A DNA stretch of 39,011 nt from Victivallales bacterium (lineage in GTDB: Bacteria > Verrucomicrobiota > Lentisphaeria > Oligosphaerales > Oligosphaeraceae). The notes beneath the pieces were generated by a model. The model was not told the DNA's origin and ran no database searches. It saw nothing but the letters and a program-made list of their open reading frames with translations. Positions 32,574 through 39,011 of this stretch are shown in pieces. The translations under genes were made by a program, and so were the position numbers. The stretch lies in contig JAFZIJ010000184.1 of NCBI GenBank assembly GCA_017554445.1, positions 1 through 39,011 on the forward strand. The letters are read 5' to 3'. Position 1 is the first letter of the stretch; the number at the start of each line of letters is the position of its first letter.

Positions 32574-35500
32574 TTATTTTCTCAATCCAATGCGGAGCTG
32601 CACGGGGCCGATGAGGCCGGCGGGCTTCAGCGGATCGCCTTTGCCCCAATGATGCCATGTCGTGAAGGCGATGCGGCCCGTCGGGCTGGGCTTGCCTTCG
32701 AGGAACCATTTCGGCCATTCCTTGAGGCGTTTGCCGTTCCATTCGACATCGGGCGGAAGCTCTTCGTCGCCGATAAGGCGGTTGACCCAGCGGTTCGTAA
32801 CTTCGATGCGGATGTCGTTGGCTCCGGCCTTCATGATGCCCGTGGCGTTGACGCGGAACGGAGCTTTCCAGAGGATGCCGCAGTCGCGTCCGTTGATGAA
32901 GACGCGGGCGTTGTCGTGAAGCATGCCAAGATCAAGCATAAGTGGCGAGTTGACATAGTCTTCCGGCAGTTCAACCGTCTTCGTGTAGGTGGCGGTTCCC
33001 GAGAAGAATTTGATTCCGTTCTCTTTGCTTTCCGTGAAGGAGATGAGTTCAGGGAAGGTGGCCTTTTCGGGGGCGCCGAGATTCGGCGGGAAGGAGACAT
33101 TCCATGGGCCGTCGATGACGATGGGTTTGGGAACGCCGATGGCGGTCACGAAGGACATTTTGCCTTTGGCGTCCGTGACGGCGAGAACACCGTCCTCCCA
33201 GGCTGTCAGCGTGACGGTGCCGTCATGGGCGACGACATCGTAGTCAGGCTTGCCGATGATTCCCGCGGGAATCTGGACGGAGCCGTTTTCGGGGAAGCTG
33301 GCGGTGACGTTTTTGCCGTTCAGCGTGTATTCGAGATCAAGATGCTTGAGATGGAGCACCGCGGGATCGCCGCCGAGTATGTCGTTGGAGGCGATGATGT
33401 TAAGTGTGCCGTCTCTGGCGACAAGGCTCTGGACATGGGCGGTGACATCCTTGCTGGCGAAACCGTCGTTCGCTGCGTATGTCGCCTTCTTGATGACGAG
33501 ATTGATCTTTTCTTCGTCCGCTTCCTGCGGATACCATGCCACGTCGGCGACATGGTTGATATGTTGTTTGAAGAAATGGAAGACCGTCTTAACGGCTGGC
33601 TTGCGGAAAACGACGAACAGCGAACCGGACTGTGCAAGGCGGATCGGAACGCGGACGGTGCCGTTGACGCATTCGTAAGCAGGTGCGTCAATGCACTTTC
33701 CTGTCTGCGCATCCCACAGTTCGGGCACGCGGTTGTCGATACGGAAAACGCCAGTGAAATCGACCGGCAGTAGTTGCGGATTGGTGATGAAATACCAGTC
33801 GTTGCCGTTGTCGTCCTGTCGATGGAGGTAGGAGACGGGGCGTTTGACCTGTTCGGGCATGAATTCCGCTTGGAAATCAGGCTTCACGGCAAGATCGTTG
33901 AGGATGACTTCCGGCTTGACGCCATAATAGACGCGGCCTTTGCCGATGGTACGGGAGGGATGGTCTTTGTCAAGGCCCCCCCACAGTCGGTTGACCAGCT
34001 TTTTTGTTTCAGAATCCGACGACGGATAGTCGGTGAGGCCGAAAGCGTGTTTGGTAGGTTCGCCAAGAAGGATGACGGCACCGTCGTTGGCTAGGCTGAG
34101 GAGCTTGCGGAGGACGTCGGGCGAGACGTTGGCCGTGTTGTTGGCGACGAGCAGCGGGAAGGTCAGGCCGTTCGGCAGGGCGATGCGGCCGTTCTTCACT
34201 TTGACCATTTCAAGGAAGGAACGGACGTCGATGCAATTGGCGTGATAGCCGGCCGGGAGGCGCGGATTGTAGGTGTCCGTGCAGGGGACGGACTGCGGCG
34301 CGATGTACAACGCGTCGCTGACGACGCGGCCCTGCTGCAGCATGTACTGAGCGCGGCCGAGATAGGAGAGCCACGCGGGGAAGGTCTTCCACAGCGTATT
34401 GTGGCGGTTGAAATGGAAGCCCCACTGGCCCATCGTCATGCCGGGCGTCGTGACATCCCACGGCTGGTGGGCGTAGCTGTGGAAGATGAAGCGGTTGACG
34501 CCCGCGATGTAGGCGTTGTCGCCTTGAATCTTGCGGTCAGCGGGTTGCATCTGCCAGCGGCCGTTGTTTGGATCGGCGGTGAACGTTTCCGTGCTAGCAT
34601 ACTTATGTCCAAAGACTTGCGCGATATTGCCGGCGAGCTCGGCCTTCCATGTGCCGTTGGAGCCGCCCCAGAATTCGCCCATGGGGACATCCGCCGCGCG
34701 GCCTTGCAGGATTTCGTCAAACGGGCCGACGTAGGGCTCGACGAAGAAGTCGAGATTGGCCTGTTTGCAGAGGACGTTGAAGTATTCGGAATAGCATTCC
34801 GCGAAGAGTTCGGAGATGGTGCGGCGGAAGTCGTCGAGGAAGCGTTCGGAGAATTCCTGCGATTCGACGTAGCGGCCCGTCAGGATGGGAAGGAGCGGGA
34901 TGATGTTGTAATGGCGATAGCGGCTGAATTCCGCGGGGAAGTTGTCCGTCCAGTTCTGGGCACCTACTTCGTAACTATCGATGAGGGAACCTTTAAGCGC
35001 AGTTCCAGAGAGACGGCCGGCGTTTCTTACGATGATGCCCATCATGCCATCCCAAGCGGCTTTGACGCCTTTCTTGGAGAGTTTGTCGCATTCTAGGCCG
35101 CGCCCGTAGCGGGTGGTGGGATGGTTGTAACGACCTGTCAGCGTGTAGCCGAAACGGACGATAGTCCATTTACCGGAGGGGCACTGCCATTTGAGAGTGC
35201 CGTTATAATCCATGCGGTTGGTGATATCGATGATGTTTTTGCGCTTGATGATGGCGGCTGCTGGCGGCTCCTTGCCGTAGTCATGGTTGTTGTTTTCGTT
35301 GTAATACGCTTTGCCTTCAAAATTCGGGATTTTGGTGCCGTCCGCAGGTGTCGGGAAGGCGATGACGGCAATGTCCTGGTAGAAGTCCATGACAACAGGC
35401 GGTTGTGGCAGGGCGATGGTGATCAATTTGCCGCCGTCGACGGCGGTTTCGGAATAGGTGACTTTCTTCATCGCGTCTTCCTTCTGGATCCACGGGCCGC

Positions 35501-35849
35501 CGCTGGAGGACCAGCCGGGGCAGTTGTGGACACAGACTTCCATGCCGTGCGCCGCCGCGCATTCGATGGCGTATTGCACCATGTCGAACCATTCTGGAGA
35601 AGCGGTCTTGACATCGCCTTCGGGAATGCCTTCGGAAATATCGAGAATCGTGAAACCACCGACACCTGCCTTGTACATGGCGTCGATATCTGCTTTGATG
35701 CCTTCCTTCGTGATATTGCAGTTCATCCAATGCCACCACGTCTGCGGTCTGGCTTGGACGGGAGGCGCAGCGAAGCCGTCATCCAGATAGTCCGCCCGAA
35801 GACCGAGGCAGATGAGAACCAGCAGGAAAGTCAATGATTTTTTCAGCAT
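32574..35849 (-). CDS. Secreted GH106-like alpha-L-rhamnosidase
   Basis: 1091 residues. ATG 35849 is preceded by AGGAG and opens a signal peptide (MLKKSLTFLLVLICLGLRA); the longer frame to 35894 is rejected. The N-terminal WWHWMNCNITKEGIKADI, NCPGWSSSGGPW and the STETFTADPNNG glutamate motif are signature elements of GH106; the barrel (about 40-450) is followed by beta domains and a GH2-like sugar-binding sandwich (last ~180 residues, with TYTKTVELPEDY, FINGRDCGILWKAPF). GH106 enzymes remove alpha-L-rhamnose, for instance from rhamnogalacturonan side chains or rhamnosylated plant compounds, by an inverting mechanism using glutamates. Length fits the family. It is expressed from its own promoter inside the 3' end of hisA. 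Confidence 0.85.
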   Translation of the reverse strand: MLKKSLTFLLVLICLGLRADYLDDGFAAPPVQARPQTWWHWMNCNITKEGIKADIDAMYKAGVGGFTILDISEGIPEGDVKTASPEWFDMVQYAIECAAAHGMEVCVHNCPGWSSSGGPWIQKEDAMKKVTYSETAVDGGKLITIALPQPPVVMDFYQDIAVIAFPTPADGTKIPNFEGKAYYNENNNHDYGKEPPAAAIIKRKNIIDITNRMDYNGTLKWQCPSGKWTIVRFGYTLTGRYNHPTTRYGRGLECDKLSKKGVKAAWDGMMGIIVRNAGRLSGTALKGSLIDSYEVGAQNWTDNFPAEFSRYRHYNIIPLLPILTGRYVESQEFSERFLDDFRRTISELFAECYSEYFNVLCKQANLDFFVEPYVGPFDEILQGRAADVPMGEFWGGSNGTWKAELAGNIAQVFGHKYASTETFTADPNNGRWQMQPADRKIQGDNAYIAGVNRFIFHSYAHQPWDVTTPGMTMGQWGFHFNRHNTLWKTFPAWLSYLGRAQYMLQQGRVVSDALYIAPQSVPCTDTYNPRLPAGYHANCIDVRSFLEMVKVKNGRIALPNGLTFPLLVANNTANVSPDVLRKLLSLANDGAVILLGEPTKHAFGLTDYPSSDSETKKLVNRLWGGLDKDHPSRTIGKGRVYYGVKPEVILNDLAVKPDFQAEFMPEQVKRPVSYLHRQDDNGNDWYFITNPQLLPVDFTGVFRIDNRVPELWDAQTGKCIDAPAYECVNGTVRVPIRLAQSGSLFVVFRKPAVKTVFHFFKQHINHVADVAWYPQEADEEKINLVIKKATYAANDGFASKDVTAHVQSLVARDGTLNIIASNDILGGDPAVLHLKHLDLEYTLNGKNVTASFPENGSVQIPAGIIGKPDYDVVAHDGTVTLTAWEDGVLAVTDAKGKMSFVTAIGVPKPIVIDGPWNVSFPPNLGAPEKATFPELISFTESKENGIKFFSGTATYTKTVELPEDYVNSPLMLDLGMLHDNARVFINGRDCGILWKAPFRVNATGIMKAGANDIRIEVTNRWVNRLIGDEELPPDVEWNGKRLKEWPKWFLEGKPSPTGRIAFTTWHHWGKGDPLKPAGLIGPVQLRIGLRK

Positions 35850-35892
35850 GTTTGCTCCTATTCTATATAAAAGTAATATGAAATCATATAAC

Positions 35893-35919
35893 ATTATAAC
35901 GAATTTTGCGATTTGTCAA
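35893..35919 (-). promoter_or_regulatory. Promoter for the GH106 gene embedded in the hisA 3' end
   Basis: On the minus strand both hexamers are consensus: TTGACA (plus coordinates 35914-35919) and TATAAT (35893-35898), but the spacer is only 15 bp instead of ~17. The -10 overlaps the hisA stop codon (35894-35896). The short spacer suggests weak basal activity or activator dependence. Confidence 0.55.
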
Positions 35920-36667
35920 ATGCGACGATTTCGGAATAACGTATGCCGTCGCCGCCGAAGATGTCCAAAGCGGAACCGACGGTGACATCGACCTTGCCGC
36001 CACCGCGGTCGTTGATGGCATAGACGTCGTCCATGGAACGTGCTCCGCCCGCGTAGGTGACGGGGCAGGGCGACCAGACGGCGAGTTTCTCGACGAGTTC
36101 CAGTTCGACGCCGTTCTGCTTGCCTTCCACATCGACGGCGTGGACAAGATATTCGGAGCAGAATTCCGCAAGGCGTTGCAGCAGCGTTTCATCAACTTTT
36201 GTTTCGCAGATGGTCTGCCAACGGTTGCATGCGACGTGGTATCCATCCGCCTGCTTACGGCAGCTAAGATCAAGCACGAGATGTTCACGAGGAACGGCGG
36301 TGGCCAGTTCGTTGAGGCGTTTCATGGACAGTTCGCCGTCTTCAAAAATGTATGACGTGACGATGACTTTTCCGGCTCCAGCGGCAAGCCATCTGGCGGC
36401 ATTGGCGGGCGTGACGCCGCCGCCGACCTGCAGGTTGCCCGGATGGACGGAAAGAGCCTCTTCCGCCGCCGCGTCATTGCCTGGGCCGAGCATGATGACG
36501 TGGCCGCCGACAAGACCGTCGCGATAATACATGTCCGCATAATGGCTTGGCGGAAGATCCGCGACGAAATTCGTCTTCAAGTCGTTGTTCTCACCGTCTT
36601 TAAGCGATGAACCGACGATTTGCTTGACTTTTCCTCCATGGAGGTCGATGCATGGTCTGAATCTCAT
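35894..36667 (-). CDS. hisA: Phosphoribosylformimino-AICAR ribotide isomerase, eukaryote-type
   Basis: 257 residues. HisA converts ProFAR to PRFAR, the fourth step of histidine biosynthesis, in the cytoplasm. The start MRFRPCIDLHGGKVKQIVG has the first catalytic Asp (D8) and the second half has YAGGARSMDDVYAIND and VTVGSALDIFGG phosphate-binding segments of the (beta/alpha)8 barrel. Features such as KVKQIVGSSL and the LVHAVDVEGKQNG strand resemble the fungal/plant HIS6-like branch rather than the usual bacterial HisA. No other his gene is near, so it stands alone. The upstream sequence is a repeat-rich spacer after an unknown gene, and the ribosome binding site is poor. Confidence 0.85.
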   Translation of the reverse strand: MRFRPCIDLHGGKVKQIVGSSLKDGENNDLKTNFVADLPPSHYADMYYRDGLVGGHVIMLGPGNDAAAEEALSVHPGNLQVGGGVTPANAARWLAAGAGKVIVTSYIFEDGELSMKRLNELATAVPREHLVLDLSCRKQADGYHVACNRWQTICETKVDETLLQRLAEFCSEYLVHAVDVEGKQNGVELELVEKLAVWSPCPVTYAGGARSMDDVYAINDRGGGKVDVTVGSALDIFGGDGIRYSEIVAFDKSQNSL

Positions 36668-36668
36668 C

Positions 36669-36856
36669 TTAGTGTTCAGTGGTTAGTGGTTAATTGGGAG
36701 GGCTGCGCTCCAGCGCTGTTTGAAAGGGACGAAAGGGACGAATGGGGCACCAGGCGGCTTTAGAGCCATAAGTCATAGTGGTCAGTGGTTAGAAAGTCAT
36801 GTAAGAGAATCGCTTTCCCGATCACCAACCACTGATCACTAACCACTAATCACTAA
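36669..36856. repeat. Heptamer (TTAGTGG-type) arrays in inverted arrangement
   Basis: Left array 36669-36696 reads TTAGTGT, TCAGTGG, TTAGTGG, TTAATTG. A middle array 36775-36795 reads ATAGTGG, TCAGTGG, TTAGAAA. The right array 36822-36856 reads TCACCAA, CCACTGA, TCACTAA, CCACTAA, TCACTAA, which is the reverse complement of the same unit. The region can fold into a long hairpin. The right array supplies the last codons and the TAG of the 163-aa gene; between the arrays are two 9-bp GAAAGGGAC copies (36722-36739) and GCGCT-CC-AGCGC (36705-36716) after GGGAGGG. Confidence 0.8.
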
Positions 36857-37337
36857 AATAGCGTTTCAGTTTGGCGTTGTCGAAAACGGGAGCATTTTCG
36901 ACGGGCGACACATAGCGGAGATACTCTTCCACGGAGCTTGCGGCCGCCCATGCCTTGTATTCATCCGCCGCGAGCAGGGCTTCGGCGAGACAGGCGAATT
37001 CGACGAAATCATCGCGAATGAGACTGATGGGGGCGAATGTTTTCGTGTCGAACGCGCGGACATGCTGGAGGATTTCCATTTTCGGCGCGTAGCGGAAGAC
37101 TTTCGTGATGTGCGGGAAGGCGGTCAGAAAACCGACGCCTTCCTGTCCAGATTCACGGAAAGCCTTGATAAAGGCTTGTTTATCGATGCCGCAATGTGCC
37201 CATTCGGTGCGGGATGGATTGTCCCGTCCGACGATGCTGACGAAATAAACTTTGAAGGCGGATTTGCCGTCAGGCATGTTGACGAGTTCGCAGCCTTCTA
37301 TTTTGGCGTGGTAGCTGCCGCATTTTTCGATTTTCAT
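36846..37337 (-). CDS. Conserved-looking 163-aa protein of unknown function
   Basis: 163 residues, ATG 37337 with GGAG 7 nt upstream. No signal peptide, membrane span or known motif. The chain is compact and well mixed: a beta-rich first half (GSYHAKIEGCELV, SAFKVYFVSIVGRD, TEWAHCGIDKQAFIKAF) and a helical second half (EFACLAEALLAADEYKAW, SVEEYLRYV), which suggests a folded cytoplasmic domain. It starts a minus-strand unit with hisA 178 bp behind, but the gap holds inverted heptamer arrays that may end transcription. I recall similar sequences in Lentisphaerota-type genomes but cannot name a family. Confidence 0.65.
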   Translation of the reverse strand: MKIEKCGSYHAKIEGCELVNMPDGKSAFKVYFVSIVGRDNPSRTEWAHCGIDKQAFIKAFRESGQEGVGFLTAFPHITKVFRYAPKMEILQHVRAFDTKTFAPISLIRDDFVEFACLAEALLAADEYKAWAAASSVEEYLRYVSPVENAPVFDNAKLKRYFSD

Positions 37338-37415
37338 GATTGTCTCCGATAGGAAAAAGCCGTTGTCCGTTTGGCTTGCTTGTCAAAGCGGTTATAGTAA
37401 ACATGTTGTTTTTGC

Positions 37416-37435
37416 GTGAAGTCATAAAGATTCAC
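37416..37435. promoter_or_regulatory. GTGAA-N10-TTCAC inverted repeat over the -35, operator candidate
   Basis: Perfect 5-bp arms with a 10-bp spacer; the right arm is part of the -35 hexamer, so a bound protein would occlude RNA polymerase. The flanks extend the symmetry imperfectly (TTTTTGC against ACAAAACA). Confidence 0.4.
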
Positions 37436-37459
37436 AACAAAACATCATTATATTATAAT
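37431..37459 (+). promoter_or_regulatory. Sigma-70-type promoter for the Gfo/Idh/MocA gene
   Basis: TTCACA (5 of 6 to consensus) at 37431-37436, exactly 17 bp, then a perfect TATAAT at 37454-37459. The leader is about 70 nt and contains a near-palindromic hairpin at 37467-37491. Confidence 0.7.
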
Positions 37460-37466
37460 AGGTAAA

Positions 37467-37491
37467 GCCATCAGTCGCAAAAACTGACGGC
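37467..37491 (+). promoter_or_regulatory. Leader hairpin before the oxidoreductase gene
   Basis: GCCATCAGT pairs with ACTGACGGC over 8 of 9 positions (one A/C mismatch), with a 7-nt CGCAAAA loop. It begins within the first ten transcribed bases, where it could stabilise the 5' end of the mRNA; it is too far from the ATG (37535) to hide the ribosome binding site. Confidence 0.45.
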
Positions 37492-37534
37492 AAGAAATCT
37501 ACAAACACGTGAAAATTTAATCAGAGGAAAGGTC

Positions 37535-38740
37535 ATGAATCCCATTCGTCTAGGCTTCATCGGAGTAGCGAATCAAGGAACGTACAATCTGAAGGCGTTT
37601 TTCAAGCACGACGATTGTGTCGTGAAAGCCGTGTGCGACGTTGACGACGGCCATCTGGCGGCGGCGAAGGCATTGGTCGATGAACAATATAACAATCACG
37701 ACTGCAAGACGTACCATGATTTTCGCGATTTGAACCGCGCGAATGACATCGATGCCGTCGTCATCACCGTTCCGGACCATTGGCATGCGTTGATCGCCAT
37801 TGACGCGGCGCGCAACGGGAAGGATATCTATCTGGAGAAGCCGTTTTCGCTGTTCGTGTCTGAAGGGCGGAAGGTCTGCCAAGTCATCGAACAGACGGGC
37901 CGCATCCTGCAGACAGGCAGCCAGCAGCGTTCGTCCCCGCAATTCCGAAAGGCTTGTGAACTCGTAAGAAACGGCTTCTTGGGCGATGTGAAGTGGATTG
38001 AAGTCGAGATTCCGGAAAACAACAAGTTCTGCGAACCGACGTGGGAGCCGATGCCAGTTCCGCCGGAATTCGACTATGACTTCTGGCTGGGGCCCGCTCC
38101 CGCCGCGGCCTACCATGAGCAGCGTTGCCATTATCAGTTCCGCTTCATTCTGGATTATTCCGGCGGACAGGTTACGAATTTCGGCGCGCATCATCTGGAC
38201 ATCGTGCAGTGGGCATTGGGGATGGACGATTCAGGCCCTGTCGAAGTGTGGGGCGACGGCGAATTTCCGAAATCGGGCCTGTTCACGACGGCGACAAAGG
38301 TCGATTTCGGCATGAAATACGCCAACGGCACGGAAGTTCGTTGCGTGACGGGCGGCAGCCGTGTCATCTTCCATGGCTCGAAAGGCGATCTGGAAGTGAA
38401 ACGCGCAGCGGCGACACCGCAGGATCCGAATTGCTCTGGTGGCCTGATCACGAATCCGCCGGAAATCGCGCAGACGGAACTAAATGATTCGCATATCCGT
38501 CTTTACGAAAGCACAGACCATTACGAAAACTTCCTGGAGTGCGTTCGCACACGCAAACAGCCGATCTGCCCTGCGGAAGTCGGCCATCGTTCCGCGACAT
38601 GCTGCCATCTGGCCAACATCGCGATGCTGCTGCATCGCCGTCTGCAATGGGATCCGAAGGCGGAGCGTTTCGTGAACGACGACAAAGCGAACGCGATGCT
38701 GACACGGCCCTATCGCGCGCCGTGGGACAAGTTTATCTAA
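37535..38740 (+). CDS. Gfo/Idh/MocA-family oxidoreductase
   Basis: 401 residues; GAGGAAAGG precedes ATG 37535. Residues 1-120 are a Rossmann NAD(P)-binding domain (RLGFIGVANQGTY, AVVITVPDHWHA) with the family EKP motif (E101, K102, P103). Residues ~125-400 are the alpha/beta substrate domain with GGQVTNFGAHHLDIVQWAL, which carries the acid/base-type His and Asp. No export signal is seen, although many PVC relatives use a Tat signal. These enzymes oxidise or reduce sugars, inositols or sugar nucleotides; the substrate here is not predictable, but the surrounding glycan genes suggest a monosaccharide derivative. The gene ends just before a heptamer array and a strong terminator, so it is probably monocistronic. 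Confidence 0.85.
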   Translation: MNPIRLGFIGVANQGTYNLKAFFKHDDCVVKAVCDVDDGHLAAAKALVDEQYNNHDCKTYHDFRDLNRANDIDAVVITVPDHWHALIAIDAARNGKDIYLEKPFSLFVSEGRKVCQVIEQTGRILQTGSQQRSSPQFRKACELVRNGFLGDVKWIEVEIPENNKFCEPTWEPMPVPPEFDYDFWLGPAPAAAYHEQRCHYQFRFILDYSGGQVTNFGAHHLDIVQWALGMDDSGPVEVWGDGEFPKSGLFTTATKVDFGMKYANGTEVRCVTGGSRVIFHGSKGDLEVKRAAATPQDPNCSGGLITNPPEIAQTELNDSHIRLYESTDHYENFLECVRTRKQPICPAEVGHRSATCCHLANIAMLLHRRLQWDPKAERFVNDDKANAMLTRPYRAPWDKFI

Positions 38741-38741
38741 T

Positions 38742-38776
38742 GCTTAATGCTGAATGCTGAATGCTTAATGCTTAAT
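38742..38776. repeat. Five perfect heptamers GCTTAAT/GCTGAAT
   Basis: GCTTAAT, GCTGAAT, GCTGAAT, GCTTAAT, GCTTAAT follow each other without gaps, starting one base after the stop codon of the oxidoreductase. Downstream at about 38784-38806 the 10-bp unit GAATTCACAC is repeated twice. Similar heptamers follow the stop codons at 2889 and 30722. Confidence 0.85.
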
Positions 38777-38822
38777 GGAACCAAGAATTCACACGAATTC
38801 ACACGAATGTATTTAAAGAAAT

Positions 38823-38863
38823 GGGAGGGTCACGCAAAAGCGTGACCCTCCCATTTTATTTAG
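38823..38863 (+). terminator. Strong intrinsic terminator of the oxidoreductase gene
   Basis: A perfect 13-bp stem (GGGAGGGTCACGC, 38823-38835, with GCGTGACCCTCCC, 38840-38852) closes an AAAA loop and is followed by ATTTTATTTA. This is the clearest Rho-independent terminator in the window. Confidence 0.9.
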
Positions 38864-38903
38864 TGATTAGCCCGAATATTTCATGAAAAATGCCTGAAAA
38901 AGT

Positions 38904-38969
38904 GGCGGATTTTATATAAAGTGTTATATTATAATAGCTTACAAAACAATATAACATATAAAACCCGCC
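38904..38969. promoter_or_regulatory. Large imperfect inverted repeat in a promoter-like region
   Basis: The left arm 38904-38930 and right arm 38948-38969 pair over 21 of 22 positions once a 5-nt bulge (TAAAG) in the left arm is skipped: GGCGG-x-TTTTATA then TGTTATATT. A TATAAT at 38930-38935 lies at the inner edge of the left arm. It precedes the next gene, whose start is beyond the window. Confidence 0.6.
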
Positions 38970-39003
38970 ATGACAAAATGTACATCTCCATCGATAGTTT
39001 TTC

Positions 39004-39011
39004 AAGGAAAG
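39004..39011 (+). promoter_or_regulatory. Possible ribosome binding site of the next gene
   Basis: AAGGAAAG ends the window; the same sequence precedes the lyase start at 5936, so a start codon is probably just outside. An ATG at 38970 (MTKCTSPSIV) has no ribosome binding site and is less likely to be the real start. Confidence 0.35.

Larger units (their letters stand above)
37338..37534. promoter_or_regulatory. Divergent promoter region
   Basis: This short gap carries the promoter, operator-like repeat and leader hairpin of the oxidoreductase gene (listed separately). For the minus-strand 163-aa gene a TATAAC -10 can be placed at 37391-37396, but without a convincing -35. Confidence 0.4.

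Noticed and set aside
32559..33773. 404-aa plus-strand open frame opposite the rhamnosidase gene, and a similar one at 34242-35096
   Set aside because: Both are antisense to clear GH106 sequence, have no family motifs, and the first starts inside the convergent gap with no promoter or ribosome binding site.
38970..39011. Coding start MTKCTSPSIV at 38970
   Set aside because: No ribosome binding site; the AAGGAAAG at the very end suggests the real start lies just outside.

Overview
The window looks like a chromosomal segment of an uncultured gut- or rumen-type bacterium of the PVC superphylum, most likely Lentisphaerota (Victivallales-like) or Kiritimatiellota. This is inferred from gene content: many large secreted carbohydrate-active proteins (DUF4838, GH106, DUF5696/GH129-like, heparinase-like lyase), a SUMF1-domain surface protein, an RNase HIII, a eukaryote-type HisA and Gfo/Idh oxidoreductases. 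No rRNA or other marker gene is present to settle the lineage.

Layout. 1-283: 3' end of rnhC (RNase HIII). 364-2889: exported SUMF1-domain protein. 3102-5936 (minus): heparinase II/III-like polysaccharide lyase, divergent from a two-gene unit at 6152-12323 coding for an exported and a cytoplasmic member of the same glycosidase-like family. 12324-16150: AT-rich island with a small membrane protein, a repeat lipoprotein, an Rpn-type nuclease and a broken partial copy of it. 16172-30722: closely spaced plus-strand run: FHA/zinc-ribbon/P-loop GTPase (DO-GTPase2-like), GAP1-N2-like partner, membrane-anchored helical protein, NagD-like HAD phosphatase, PilM-PilN fusion, PilO-like protein, GH51-like arabinofuranosidase and a DUF4838 protein. 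31070-32479: AAA ATPase with a nuclease-like tail, preceded by an array of ~50-bp palindromic repeats. 32574-37337 (minus): GH106 rhamnosidase, HisA, unknown 163-aa protein. 37535-38740: Gfo/Idh/MocA oxidoreductase. The window ends in a likely leader just before another gene.

How the parts may work together. The glycosidases, lyase and sugar-oxidoreductase-like protein suggest use of rhamnose-, arabinose- and uronate-containing plant or mucosal glycans; secreted and cytoplasmic enzymes are mixed, so depolymerisation outside and finishing inside is plausible. The most unusual block is 16172-25722. An FHA-containing GTPase, its predicted GAP1-type partner and a large single-span coiled-coil protein are followed directly by a minimal PilMN-PilO inner-membrane platform. 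The first two families belong to NTP-dependent conflict/signalling systems known from comparative genomics; coupling to a pilus/pseudopilus-like platform is my inference.

Non-coding structure is rich: 7-bp tandem repeats next to stop codons, often beside GGGAGGG-type hairpins; several operator-like palindromes; a 4 x 10-bp phased T-tract; and a large imperfect inverted repeat at the right end. No tRNA, rRNA, CRISPR array or insertion sequence was recognised.
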